From Flavobacteriales bacterium (GTDB lineage: Bacteria > Bacteroidota > Bacteroidia > Flavobacteriales > Schleiferiaceae): a DNA stretch of 34,889 nt. Position numbers and translations under genes: made by a program. Below the pieces are notes generated by a model. That model was not told where the DNA came from. It saw only the letters and a list, made by a program, of their open reading frames with translations, and searched no databases. The first letter of the stretch is position 1. Each line of letters begins with the position of its first letter. The stretch lies in NCBI GenBank assembly GCA_007693635.1, contig REDE01000069.1:1-34889 (forward strand), written 5' to 3'. Below, in pieces: positions 24,509-32,602 of this stretch.

Positions 24509-25384
24509 TTAGTGTATTTGTTCCTGTTTCCAAGTTTGCAAAATGGCAATATCGTGGAAGTCGCGAAAGCGGTAACTACCGACTACTTTTCCGTACTGTA
24601 GATGAAGGATTAGGGGCACTCGACCTCCGGTAATGGCGTTGAATATCTCTGGATTTAGATCCTGGGTTTCAAGTTTGGTTAGCTGTAAATAGTCAAAATA
24701 CTTTTCCGGATTGCTGAAATTCCCCCCCAATATAGTTTTCACACTATCGTACGGAATAGCGTTTTTCCTTGCCCAATCGTCTATTTTTTGTGCCGCCATT
24801 TTGCAATACGGACAGTTTACAGCGTAGAATGCAACAAGCTGATTTGGAGCTTCAAAGTCTACGATGTGGAGCGAATCTCGGGAGAGGGTGATCGCTTGGT
24901 TGATGGTATTGGTATGACTTGAGCCAGGCAGTAAATCGGGTGGTGATAATATCTGGGGCAAGGCCATAGAGACAATCAACCCAATCATTGAGAAGAAGGT
25001 TTTTAGTTCGAAGTTCAGCTTGGATACTTTAGCAAACATCAGGAAGATTACGGTGGCAATTGGAATGGCCAGCCAGCCGGTAATGACGATTTTGCCTTTA
25101 TAGAAAAACGGATCGGTATAGGGAAACGAAAACAGGAGCCAGCCAATCAAGAATAGAGCAGTTCCGTATCGTAAAGCTATTACGTAAAATTTATTTTGGT
25201 GATTTATCCAGTCCGTAAAGGGAATATACAAAAGCATGGCTGTAAGAAACCGTGCGGTCATATAGGACCACGATAAATTCATGGGTGTTGTGTGGTATAC
25301 AAACAGGTCGAAGTAATCGTCGCGAATAATTAAAAAAAGAAAAAGTCCGATAAAAATAACGGACCTTATTATGCGTTGTAGCAT
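24509..25384 (-). CDS. Membrane protein with C-terminal thioredoxin-like domain (CPYC)
   Basis: A 291-residue protein. About four to five hydrophobic helices lie in residues 5-145, followed by a soluble thioredoxin-like domain at about 165-290. That domain contains VAFYAVNCPYCKMAAQKI (active-site pair Cys191/Cys194) and a cis-proline loop GGRVPLIL near 257. The topology places the domain probably on the periplasmic side, tethered to the inner membrane. It resembles DoxX/MauE-type plus thioredoxin arrangements, but I cannot assign a named family. It starts 19 bp after the first Cys-rich lipoprotein and precedes the second, so a redox relationship is suggested by context only. Confidence 0.8.
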   Translation of the reverse strand: MLQRIIRSVIFIGLFLFLIIRDDYFDLFVYHTTPMNLSWSYMTARFLTAMLLYIPFTDWINHQNKFYVIALRYGTALFLIGWLLFSFPYTDPFFYKGKIVITGWLAIPIATVIFLMFAKVSKLNFELKTFFSMIGLIVSMALPQILSPPDLLPGSSHTNTINQAITLSRDSLHIVDFEAPNQLVAFYAVNCPYCKMAAQKIDDWARKNAIPYDSVKTILGGNFSNPEKYFDYLQLTKLETQDLNPEIFNAITGGRVPLILHLQYGKVVGSYRFRDFHDIAILQTWKQEQIH

Positions 25385-25403
25385 TAGTTTGTGTTACTTG
25401 TTA

Positions 25404-25670
25404 TTATTCACCATTTTCGGGCTCATCGATATCGATGATTTCCATTTCTTCACACTCGGCCATGTATTGCATGCCGTTGTAGAGCATTGGTCCACTTGCG
25501 TCATCACAGTCGCCACCTTTGGGGAAAGTGTGGACAAATTGTGAGCTTGGCAGACTAGTGTTCGATTCAACGGGATTAACCGTACACAAACAATCTACGC
25601 GTTTATTGCACGATGAGGCAACCAAGACGAATGTCACTAGTGTTAAAATACTGAGTATAATTTTTTTCAT
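25404..25670 (-). CDS. Small Cys-patterned lipoprotein, paralogue of 23968-24258
   Basis: An 88-residue SPII lipoprotein (MKKIILSILTLVTFVLVASSC, lipid Cys21). It has VDCLC (Cys27, Cys29), GGDCDDAS (Cys55) and AECEEME (Cys73), then an acidic tail IDIDEPENGE. The first four cysteines sit at the same positions, within one residue, as in the protein at 23968-24258. It is the first gene of a minus-strand run ending at 22170, preceded by a good promoter-like site. No function is known to me. Confidence 0.82.
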   Translation of the reverse strand: MKKIILSILTLVTFVLVASSCNKRVDCLCTVNPVESNTSLPSSQFVHTFPKGGDCDDASGPMLYNGMQYMAECEEMEIIDIDEPENGE

Positions 25671-25795
25671 CGTTCAGAGTGGTTTTTTCGGTTGTTGATA
25701 CAATCCTTTTGTTGTGAGGTGGTTATTCGAAAAGTACTTGAAGTGTGATTTTAGTCGCTGACTCGTTTTGAAAATTTTAAATAATTGTCAAGCCC

Positions 25796-25827
25796 CAAAG
25801 ATATGTACATTATTGGATTATAAACAA
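25796..25827 (-). promoter_or_regulatory. Putative promoter of the Cys-rich lipoprotein/thioredoxin operon
   Basis: On the minus strand TTG (25827-25825), a 21-nt spacer and TATCTTTG (25803-25796), an exact TAnnTTTG match. It lies directly downstream of the sucB terminator in the direction of transcription, so the two units are cleanly separated. The implied leader is about 120 nt. Confidence 0.55.
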
Positions 25828-25845
25828 CTTTTCAACAAATTTTTC

Positions 25846-25878
25846 AAAAAAAAACCATCTGAAGCAGATGGTTTTTTT
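25846..25878 (-). terminator. Intrinsic terminator of sucA-sucB
   Basis: CCATCTG, loop AAG and CAGATGG (25855-25871) form a perfect 7-bp stem extended by A/T pairs and followed on the minus strand by a run of eight or more U. It lies 17 nt beyond the sucB stop codon. Confidence 0.9.
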
Positions 25879-25894
25879 GATTTCTCGTTTTTTA

Positions 25895-27124
25895 TTACAA
25901 TTCCAAGGCTTTGCGAATGTTGTTATCCATAAGTAATTCTTGGGGATTTTCGAGGCATTCCTTGACTTTTACTAGGAAGCCAACTGACTCTCTACCGTCT
26001 ATTATACGGTGGTCATAGCTTAGCGCGACGTACATAATTGGTCGAATTACGATTTGTTTGTCAATCGCAACAGGTCGTTCAACGATGTTATGCATTCCTA
26101 GAATAGCACTTTGCGGCGGATTAATGATCGGTGTTGATAGCATAGAGCCGAATACACCTCCGTTAGTAATGGTGAATGTACCGCCAGTCATGTCATCGAT
26201 GGTAATTTTTCCATCTCTAACTTTTTCGGCCAGTCTCTTTATTTCTTGTTCAACTCCGGCAAAGCTCAGGTTCTCGGCATTCCTAATCACGGGAACCATA
26301 AGTCCTTTAGGTCCGCTCACGGCGATGCTGATATCGCAGAATTCGTGGGAAACCATTTCACTTCCGTCGATCATTGAGTTTACCTGCGGGAACTCTTGTA
26401 GCGCTTTCACCACGGCTAGAGTGAAGAAAGACATAAATCCAAGACCCACACCGTGTTTTGCTTTAAAGTCGTCTTTGTACTCTTTGCGAAGATCGAAAAT
26501 TGGCTGCATATCCACCTCGTTAAATGTGGTGAGCATTGCCGTTTCGTTTTTAACGCTAACCAATCTTTCCGCGAGCTTTCTGCGTAGTGATGACAAGCGT
26601 GTTCTTTCCACGCCACGTTTTCCACCATTAGACGATCCCATGCTCGCTTTCGCTTGCATGGCGTCTTCCTTGGTTATCCGGCCATCTTTGCCTGTTCCTT
26701 TTACCTCAGAGGCATCAATGTTTTTTTCTGCAAGAATTTTCTTTGCTGCCGGTGAGGCCGTACCCGATGCGTACGTTTGATTAGAAGATTTCGATTCAGA
26801 AGGTTTTGATTCTTCTTTTTTCGGCTCTTCCTTTTCCGCAGGCTCTTCCTTTTTGGTGGAAGATTCAGTTTTCCCTTCGGGTTTGGCTGCGCTGGTGTCA
26901 ATTTTACAGACTACCTGACCAACTTCAACAACTTCGCCGTCTTTGGCAATGAGCTCGATAATTCCACTTTCTTCCGCGGGAAGAGCGAGGGTAGCTTTAT
27001 CAGAATCGATTTCTGCAATTTCTTGGTCTTTTTCTACGTAATCACCGGATTTGACGAGCCATGCGGCTATTTCTACTTCGGAGATTGATTCGCCCGGTGA
27101 GGGCACTTTCATTTCGAGTATCAT
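25895..27124 (-). CDS. sucB: 2-oxoglutarate dehydrogenase E2 (dihydrolipoyl succinyltransferase)
   Basis: A 409-residue E2 core subunit of the TCA-cycle 2-oxoglutarate dehydrogenase complex. An N-terminal lipoyl domain (lipoyl-lysine in [11 protein letters not shown], Lys43) is followed by a Lys/Glu/Ser-rich flexible linker (about 80-115). Next come the peripheral-subunit-binding domain ([32 protein letters not shown]) and the catalytic acyltransferase domain ending with [16 protein letters not shown] (His372 and Asp376 catalytic). The linker and single lipoyl domain are typical. The E1 gene lies 37 bp upstream; the E3 gene is not in the window. Confidence 0.97.
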   Translation of the reverse strand: MILEMKVPSPGESISEVEIAAWLVKSGDYVEKDQEIAEIDSDKATLALPAEESGIIELIAKDGEVVEVGQVVCKIDTSAAKPEGKTESSTKKEEPAEKEEPKKEESKPSESKSSNQTYASGTASPAAKKILAEKNIDASEVKGTGKDGRITKEDAMQAKASMGSSNGGKRGVERTRLSSLRRKLAERLVSVKNETAMLTTFNEVDMQPIFDLRKEYKDDFKAKHGVGLGFMSFFTLAVVKALQEFPQVNSMIDGSEMVSHEFCDISIAVSGPKGLMVPVIRNAENLSFAGVEQEIKRLAEKVRDGKITIDDMTGGTFTITNGGVFGSMLSTPIINPPQSAILGMHNIVERPVAIDKQIVIRPIMYVALSYDHRIIDGRESVGFLVKVKECLENPQELLMDNNIRKALEL

Positions 27125-27161
27125 AATGGAAGAAATGATGGATTAATTTTCAAATTTACGT

Positions 27162-29924
27162 TTACGAGTTGGTTTTTTCAAAGGCAGTTTGAATTACCCG
27201 TTTTTGTAGCGCAACGGCAGCTTGGTTAGATCCTGAAGCCGGACTAGCACTGGCTTTCGGACTTACTAATTCAAAATCACCGATAAGTCCCCAAGCTTTT
27301 AGGAACCAATTGGCACCCATATTGGCAGGTTCTTCTTGCACCCAAATGCGTTTTACATTGTTGGGATAGCGCTCAATTACCTCATTTATTGCCTTTTCTG
27401 GGAGTGGATACAATTGCTCAATACGAATTATGGCCACGTCATCGCGTTGGTCTTCCTCTTTTTTCGCGAGGAGTTCGTAATAGACTTTACCTGAGCAAAA
27501 CATCAAGGATTTGATATTTTTCGTATCTTTCACTTGCGGGTCGTCAAGGACCTCTTGGAAACTGCCCTCAGTAAAACGATCAATTGTTGATACACAGCGG
27601 GGGTGACGAAGTAGGCTCTTGGGCGACATTACCACGAGTGGTTTACGGAACGGTCGGTGTAATTGACGACGCAAAGCGTGAAAGAAATTTGCCGGTTCTG
27701 TAATGTTCACCACTTGCATATTGTCTTGGGCACACAATTGTAAAAAGCGCTCTAGGCGGGCACTGGAATGCTCAGCACCCTGACCTTCGTAGCCGTGGGG
27801 AAGCAATAGAACCAATCCGCTCTGAACACGCCATTTGTCTTCAGCAGCACTGAGGAATTGATCTATAGTGATTTGTGCGCCATTGACAAAGTCACCAAAC
27901 TGTGCTTCCCAAAGAGTTAGTGATTTTGGCGTAGCCAGACTGTATCCGTAATCAAATGCCATTACAGCGTATTCGGATAGCAGGGAGTTATAGGCTTCGA
28001 ATTCGGCTTTTTTATCGCGAATGGTATTGAGCTGAATAAACCTTTCTTCAGATTCCTCCGCTCTCATAACGGCGTGACGGTGACTAAAGGTTCCGCGCTC
28101 AACGTCTTCTCCACTCAAGCGAACATTGATTCCTTCCTGCATTAGTGTTCCGTAGGCTAGTAATTCGGCCATGGCCCAGTCTAGCTGCTTTTTATCCTCG
28201 ACCATATTCTTGCGGTCATTCACAAGTTTTTCGACTTTGCGAATGAACTTCAAATCTGAGGGGAGTGTGGTAAGGGACGCGAAAACTGTATTGATTTTTT
28301 CTTCTGAAACACCCGTTTGTGGACTTTCATTGAAATCCTCTGCGGTAGATTCACGGTAATCTTCCCAATCGCTGATCAAAAAGTTGGTGATCTTGTTTTT
28401 GGCAATTTTTTTAGACTCGTCATACTTCATTTCCAGCATGGCTTTGAAGTCTTTTTCAAGTTCACTGACGTATTCGTCAGAAATCACCCCTTCAGCAAGT
28501 AGTTTGTCGCGATAGATATCTCTTGGGTTGGGATGACGAGAAATTATTTTGTAGAGTTTGGGCTGTGTAAATCGTGGCTCATCACCTTCATTATGCCCGT
28601 ATTTTCTGTAGCAAAGTAGGTCTACAAAAACTTCTTTATTGTAGTGTTGGCGATATTTTATTGCAAACTGAAAAGCGTGAACCACAGCTTCAGAGTCGTC
28701 ACCATTAACGTGGATAACCGGCGCCATAATCACCTTCGCTACATCTGTACAATACGTAGACGATCGACCATCTATATAGTTGGTTGTAAATCCAACTTGG
28801 TTATTAATCACGATGTGGAATGTTCCACCTACACTGTAGCCATTTAAGGTTTCCATTTGGATGTGCTCGTAAACAATACCTTGTCCGGCTATGGCAGCAT
28901 CACCATGAATGAGAATAGGAAGAACAGTTTGGTTATCTCTATCGTATTTTAGGTCTCTTTTAGCTCGTGCTATTCCTCCAACGACGGGATTTACAGCTTC
29001 GAGATGTGAAGGATTGGGCGATAGAGTGAGTCGCACTTCTGTGTTGTCGTCCAAGACTTTGGTTGTAGAATAACCTAAGTGATACTTTACGTCTCCGTCA
29101 AAACCTTCATCTTCGAATTCTTTTCCTTCAAATTCGCTAAAGATATCGCGTTGAGTTTTTCCGAAAATATTGGAAAGCACGTTTAGTCGACCGCGGTGCG
29201 CCATTCCCATGACAATCTCCTTTACTCCTAATTTGGCAGCATCTCTCACAGCAATATCCAGAGCGGGAATCATTGACTCTGCCCCTTCGATGGAAAACCT
29301 TTTTTGCCCGACAAATTTGGTGTTTAGGAAGGTTTCAAAACCAACTGCCTCGTTGAGTTTTTGTAGTATGTACTGTTTTTCTTCTTTATTGAAGTTCGGT
29401 TGATTCGCATTGATGTGGATTTGTTGTCTTATCCAACGCGTGATTTCCGGTTTGCGAATATGCATGTACTCGATTCCGATACTTTGACAGTAGGCAGTTT
29501 CGAGGTGTGCAATTATATCGCGTAACTTGGTGGGTTCGTCAAGTCCAACTTTTTTACCGGCCTCAAAGGATTTGTCTAAATCATCGCTGCTTAAACCGAA
29601 ATTCTCAATCGCCAGAGTTGGCTCGTACTTTCTTCTTTCCCTTACGGGGTTGGTTTTGGTAAATAAATGTCCGCGTGTACGGTAACCATTTATCAAATCG
29701 AGTACCCTGAACTCTTTTTCAATTTGTTCAGGAATTTCTGGAGAAATGCAGTTGTCACCAACCACAAACTCAGCATCATTGCCGTACTGCTCAAGTGCGA
29801 AGTCGTAACCTTGAAAAAAGGATCTCCAACTTGGCTCAACGCTGTCGGGGTATTTTATGTACTGCTGATAAAGTTCGTCTACAAACGACGCGTGAACACT
29901 TCCGAGGAAGGAAAAACGTTCCAT
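27162..29924 (-). CDS. sucA: 2-oxoglutarate dehydrogenase E1
   Basis: A 920-residue thiamine-diphosphate-dependent E1 subunit that decarboxylates 2-oxoglutarate and passes succinyl to E2. The E1 N-terminal tail (FVDELYQQYIKYPDSVEPSWRSFF), which contacts the E2 core, is present. It is followed by MGMAHRGRLNVLSNI (240-253), LSPNPSHLEAVNPVV, the TPP/metal motif HGDAAIAGQGIVYE (340-353), the transketolase pyrimidine domain with LLLPHGYEGQGAEHSSARLERFLQL, and a C-terminal QLYPLP...RIWVQEEPANMGAN. Length is normal. Together with sucB it forms a two-gene operon with a promoter-like site just upstream and a terminator after sucB. Confidence 0.97.
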   Translation of the reverse strand: MERFSFLGSVHASFVDELYQQYIKYPDSVEPSWRSFFQGYDFALEQYGNDAEFVVGDNCISPEIPEQIEKEFRVLDLINGYRTRGHLFTKTNPVRERRKYEPTLAIENFGLSSDDLDKSFEAGKKVGLDEPTKLRDIIAHLETAYCQSIGIEYMHIRKPEITRWIRQQIHINANQPNFNKEEKQYILQKLNEAVGFETFLNTKFVGQKRFSIEGAESMIPALDIAVRDAAKLGVKEIVMGMAHRGRLNVLSNIFGKTQRDIFSEFEGKEFEDEGFDGDVKYHLGYSTTKVLDDNTEVRLTLSPNPSHLEAVNPVVGGIARAKRDLKYDRDNQTVLPILIHGDAAIAGQGIVYEHIQMETLNGYSVGGTFHIVINNQVGFTTNYIDGRSSTYCTDVAKVIMAPVIHVNGDDSEAVVHAFQFAIKYRQHYNKEVFVDLLCYRKYGHNEGDEPRFTQPKLYKIISRHPNPRDIYRDKLLAEGVISDEYVSELEKDFKAMLEMKYDESKKIAKNKITNFLISDWEDYRESTAEDFNESPQTGVSEEKINTVFASLTTLPSDLKFIRKVEKLVNDRKNMVEDKKQLDWAMAELLAYGTLMQEGINVRLSGEDVERGTFSHRHAVMRAEESEERFIQLNTIRDKKAEFEAYNSLLSEYAVMAFDYGYSLATPKSLTLWEAQFGDFVNGAQITIDQFLSAAEDKWRVQSGLVLLLPHGYEGQGAEHSSARLERFLQLCAQDNMQVVNITEPANFFHALRRQLHRPFRKPLVVMSPKSLLRHPRCVSTIDRFTEGSFQEVLDDPQVKDTKNIKSLMFCSGKVYYELLAKKEEDQRDDVAIIRIEQLYPLPEKAINEVIERYPNNVKRIWVQEEPANMGANWFLKAWGLIGDFELVSPKASASPASGSNQAAVALQKRVIQTAFEKTNS

Positions 29925-29951
29925 ATTGTTTTGGGAGCTAAATTTGGCGGT

Positions 29952-29984
29952 AAAATTACATTAGATTGCATCAACTACGCAAAG
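29952..29984 (-). promoter_or_regulatory. Putative promoter of sucA-sucB
   Basis: On the minus strand TTTG (29984-29981), a 21-nt spacer, then TAATTTTA (29959-29952), one mismatch from TAnnTTTG, ending 27 nt before the sucA ATG. A competing site uses CATCTTTG (29988-29981) as the -7 box with TTTA 19 nt upstream. Confidence 0.35.
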
Positions 29985-30155
29985 ATGATTTTAATTTTAG
30001 GGTTTCATAAATTTTGTGTTCAATGAAATGTTGTTTTTCTTCCGCAAATTTAAAGAAGCAATGCCTAAAGAGTTGAAATGTATTTGGATTTTCGAAATTA
30101 CTTTAAATTCCTTAACTTCGTTGCCTACATTGATGAATGATTTATTTGAAGTGTG

Positions 30156-30764
30156 ATGTTAAATTATGTATACAGGTTTTTCGTTGTCATATTTGTTCTG
30201 CTAGGATCACTTGAGATGTGCGCTCAATATGTTGAGGAATTTGAGTCTTCCGATTTTCAAAAACAAAATACCGAGGATTCGGAAAAGAGTTCTAAGTGGG
30301 TTTTCGGCGGAAATTTTTTGGTTGGCTTTTCCAATCCATCATTGCTCTTGTTTAATCCTCGAGTGGGGTATCGTTTGACCGAAAGACTAATAGTGGGCTC
30401 AAGTTTCACCTATTTGTCTATGCGGGAATCCTTTCGCTTGGGACAAGGTCAATACCGAACGGTAAATACAGAAGCCTATGGCCCTGGTTTGCACGCAATG
30501 CATTTTTTGTCGTTACCTTTGTTGAGTGATTGGGGATTTACATCCTATATAGGATTAGAATACGATTACTTGGTTGTTAACACAACGATTGACTTTTTAA
30601 AGGACAATCGTAATGCCCAACAACTTTTGCTGGGATTTGGTTTGATGAATAGTGTAAACAATCGCTTAGGTACATTTGTGGGATTGTATTACGACTTGCT
30701 TTTTTCAGAAGACAATAGTGTATTTGCCTCCCCTTGGAATTACAGAATAGGAATTTTATTTTAA
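30156..30764 (+). CDS. Outer-membrane beta-barrel-like protein of unknown function
   Basis: A 202-residue protein with a signal peptide (MLNYVYRFFVVIFVLLGSLEMCA, cleavage before QYVEEFE). An acidic Ser/Gln-rich spacer follows (about 25-45), then alternating aromatic strands consistent with a small barrel (WVFGGNFLVGFSNPSLLLFNPRVGYRLTERLIVGSSFTYL) ending in WNYRIGILF. ATG 30156 is preferred over the preceding GTG at 30153. A weak -7-like TAACTTCG lies at 30113. The NYN-CSD gene follows after only 13 bp, so the two may be co-transcribed. No function can be assigned. Confidence 0.8.
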   Translation: MLNYVYRFFVVIFVLLGSLEMCAQYVEEFESSDFQKQNTEDSEKSSKWVFGGNFLVGFSNPSLLLFNPRVGYRLTERLIVGSSFTYLSMRESFRLGQGQYRTVNTEAYGPGLHAMHFLSLPLLSDWGFTSYIGLEYDYLVVNTTIDFLKDNRNAQQLLLGFGLMNSVNNRLGTFVGLYYDLLFSEDNSVFASPWNYRIGILF

Positions 30765-30777
30765 TTTATGTATATAT

Positions 30778-31752
30778 ATGGAGAAGATTGGAGTATTTTA
30801 CGATGGGAATTATTTTCATCACGTCAGCAATTATTATTTTTACACACATTCCAAAAAACGTCGTTTGAGCGTTGCGGGAATTCATCAATTTATTCGAACT
30901 CGAGTTGCTGAGGAAAGCAACCTAGGTATTAATCTATGTCAAATTGTTGATGCTCATTATTTTAGGGGACGTAGCACGGCGTATGAAGCGAGTCAGCGGG
31001 GCAACCAATTATACTATGACCGCCTTTTTGATGACATTCTCACCCACGAAGGTGTAACAACCCATTATCTTCCAATGCGCAACGCCTATGGGCGAAGAGA
31101 GGATAAGGGTGTAGATATTACCTTGGCTTTGGAAGTCTATTCGCAAGCAGTAGCCGGAAAGTATACGACGGTTGCCTTGGTTATTTCCGATGGCGAATAT
31201 GTGCCTTTGGTTCGTAAATTAAATGCTTTAGGCGTAAAAGTCATGTTGCTTGCCTGGGATTTCGATTACTTAAATCACGAGGGAATTAAGAAGCAGACCA
31301 GGGCTTCGTACGAACTTTTAGAGCGTTCAAACTTTCCCTTACGAATGCACGAACTTATCGACGAGGGAAGTGTGGAGGGAATATTCGTGGCTTCTGAAAA
31401 TCGTAATCGCAATGATGAAGGAGCAGACTTTTCTCAATGGGACGATGATGACGATGAAACGGAAAGACCCTATCAAGGAACAGTCACCGAATTGGACGAC
31501 GAAGAAGATGATCCGGCGCACCTCAATGCGATAGAAGGTGACGAGCTACATAGCGAAATATTGTCGATAAAAGACGGTTTTGGTTTTATTCGATTCCCCA
31601 ATAATAATCTTTTCTTTCACTATTCGGATGTTGAAAACTGCGAGTTTTCTGAATTGCAGCCTGGTGAAAAAGTGAAATTTATTTTGTCTAGCGGAAACGG
31701 CGGACAAGACATCGCTAAGCGCGTTCGTAAGATAAACGCGAAAATTTGGTAG
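30778..31752 (+). CDS. NYN-domain (PIN-like) putative RNase fused to a cold-shock domain
   Basis: A 324-residue two-domain protein. The NYN/LabA-like domain is at about 1-195, with acidic residues at the expected active-site positions: Asp9 in VFYDGNYF, Asp113 in KGVDITLALEVY and Asp138 in LVISDGEYVPLV. Residues 208-255 are a highly acidic, probably disordered linker (DFSQWDDDDDETE). Residues 257-320 form a cold-shock/OB domain with RNP1 KDGFGFI (265-271) and RNP2 LFFHYSDV (278-285). NYN domains are metal-dependent RNases and CSDs bind single-stranded nucleic acid, so RNA processing or decay is inferred. The substrate is unknown. A strong terminator follows. Confidence 0.9.
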   Translation: MEKIGVFYDGNYFHHVSNYYFYTHSKKRRLSVAGIHQFIRTRVAEESNLGINLCQIVDAHYFRGRSTAYEASQRGNQLYYDRLFDDILTHEGVTTHYLPMRNAYGRREDKGVDITLALEVYSQAVAGKYTTVALVISDGEYVPLVRKLNALGVKVMLLAWDFDYLNHEGIKKQTRASYELLERSNFPLRMHELIDEGSVEGIFVASENRNRNDEGADFSQWDDDDDETERPYQGTVTELDDEEDDPAHLNAIEGDELHSEILSIKDGFGFIRFPNNNLFFHYSDVENCEFSELQPGEKVKFILSSGNGGQDIAKRVRKINAKIW

Positions 31753-31755
31753 AAG

Positions 31756-31796
31756 AAAAAGCGAACTCCGAGTTAATCCTCGGAGTTTGCTTTTTT
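31756..31796. terminator. Terminator shared by the NYN-CSD and SPOR genes
   Basis: AAAAAGCGAACTCCGAG (31756-31772), loop TTAATC and CTCGGAGTTTGCTTTTT (31779-31795). The one mismatch is a G-U pair in plus-strand RNA. Poly-A on one side and poly-T on the other make it bidirectional. The right arm is inside the coding end of the SPOR gene, and that gene's TAA stop falls in the loop. Confidence 0.88.
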
Positions 31797-32228
31797 AGTT
31801 TGAACTTCATTCAGCGTTCGCTCGTCCTCAACACTTGGTAACGAAATTGTCGTTTCCACAATAAAAGCACTGATGTAGGTTTGTCTTAATCTAAGGGCTT
31901 TTGCTTGTGCGTTGAAGTAATCTCTGAAATCGCCAATCTGCACCTGATACTCCGGCGCTGAATATGACAGATAAGCCTTGGTGTCGGGAAAATTTTTAAT
32001 AAACTCAGCTCTTCGTGTTTCCGCCTCTCTTCGCGTACCATTATATATTTGAATGCGAAAACCCTTAATGTTTGCCGTCTCCGTGGTCTTGTAGGCTTCG
32101 AGTAAATCTTCAAAACTTTCCGATGCAAACCTTTCGGCAGTCGATTCAGCAGATTGCGCATATGCAATACCGAGTATCATGGAGAAAAACAAAGTGAAAA
32201 AGTGAGGCGTGAATGGTCTGTATTTCAT
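31773..32228 (-). CDS. SPOR-domain exported protein
   Basis: A 151-residue protein with a signal peptide (MKYRPFTPHFFTLFFSMILGIAYA, cleavage before QSAES) and a SPOR-type domain at about 55-135. The domain shows GFRIQIYNGTRREAETRRAEFIKNFPD followed by YQVQIGDFRDYFNAQAKALRLRQTY, the two halves of the SPOR repeat. SPOR domains bind glycan strands lacking stem peptides, often at division sites. ATG 32228 gives a proper signal peptide, while the ORF-track start at 32267 adds 13 residues and lies upstream of a -7-like TTACTTTG box (32262-32255). The last codons form part of the shared terminator. Confidence 0.85.
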   Translation of the reverse strand: MKYRPFTPHFFTLFFSMILGIAYAQSAESTAERFASESFEDLLEAYKTTETANIKGFRIQIYNGTRREAETRRAEFIKNFPDTKAYLSYSAPEYQVQIGDFRDYFNAQAKALRLRQTYISAFIVETTISLPSVEDERTLNEVQTKKANSED

Positions 32229-32602
32229 TTTGAGTAATCTAGGTGTTAAAAGTGCAAAGTAAAACATTGACGCAATACAATCTTTAAAATGCTTTTTTAT
32301 TCGTCAAAAATCTTTTCACAATTTTTTAGCGATTTATCGATCTTGGTGCCATCAAGCTTAAAGGCTTAAATTTATTTTATCATTCATGCTGATATAAAGC
32401 ATGTTTACATTCTTTATTAATTTCTAAGAATCAGAACGCTGAAGCATTGGATACATTTTAGACCGTATTTTTATTTAGAAGGATTTTAAATTGCTTGTTG
32501 TCCTTGTTTCCTTGGGAAAGGAATCATGATTTGTGTCATAAATTTGCCGACCAATAAACAAGGTGTATCGTTGTTGAACTAACACTTTAGAGACTTAATT
32601 CA
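32229..32602. other. Divergent intergenic region upstream of actA and the SPOR gene
   Basis: About 370 bp without a gene. The left end has a weak minus-strand -7-like box for the SPOR gene (TTACTTTG, 32262-32255). The right end has the better plus-strand promoter-like pair for actA. The middle is AT-rich, with no clear hairpin, repeat or RNA gene. Confidence 0.6.
32543..32573 (+). promoter_or_regulatory. Putative promoter of the alternative complex III operon
   Basis: TTTG at 32543-32546, a 19-nt spacer, then TATCGTTG at 32566-32573 (one mismatch from TAnnTTTG), ending 29 nt before the actA ATG. Confidence 0.5.

Noticed and set aside
24488-24518. Weak TTAATCG/CGATTAG hairpin near the end of the thioredoxin-like gene
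   Set aside because: The stem is short and AT-rich with a long loop and no clean U-tract in the right direction.
24364-24633. 89-codon plus-strand ORF in the gap near 24.4 kb
   Set aside because: It overlaps the end of the thioredoxin-like gene on the other strand and has no recognisable features; the gap is better read as a leader and promoter.
26058-26780. 240-codon plus-strand ORF antisense to sucB
   Set aside because: The opposite frame encodes conserved E2 motifs; the antisense product is low-complexity hydrophobic/serine-rich and fits a shadow ORF.
29667-30026. 119-codon plus-strand ORF overlapping the 5' end of sucA and its upstream region
   Set aside because: Most of it is antisense to sucA and it has no family resemblance.
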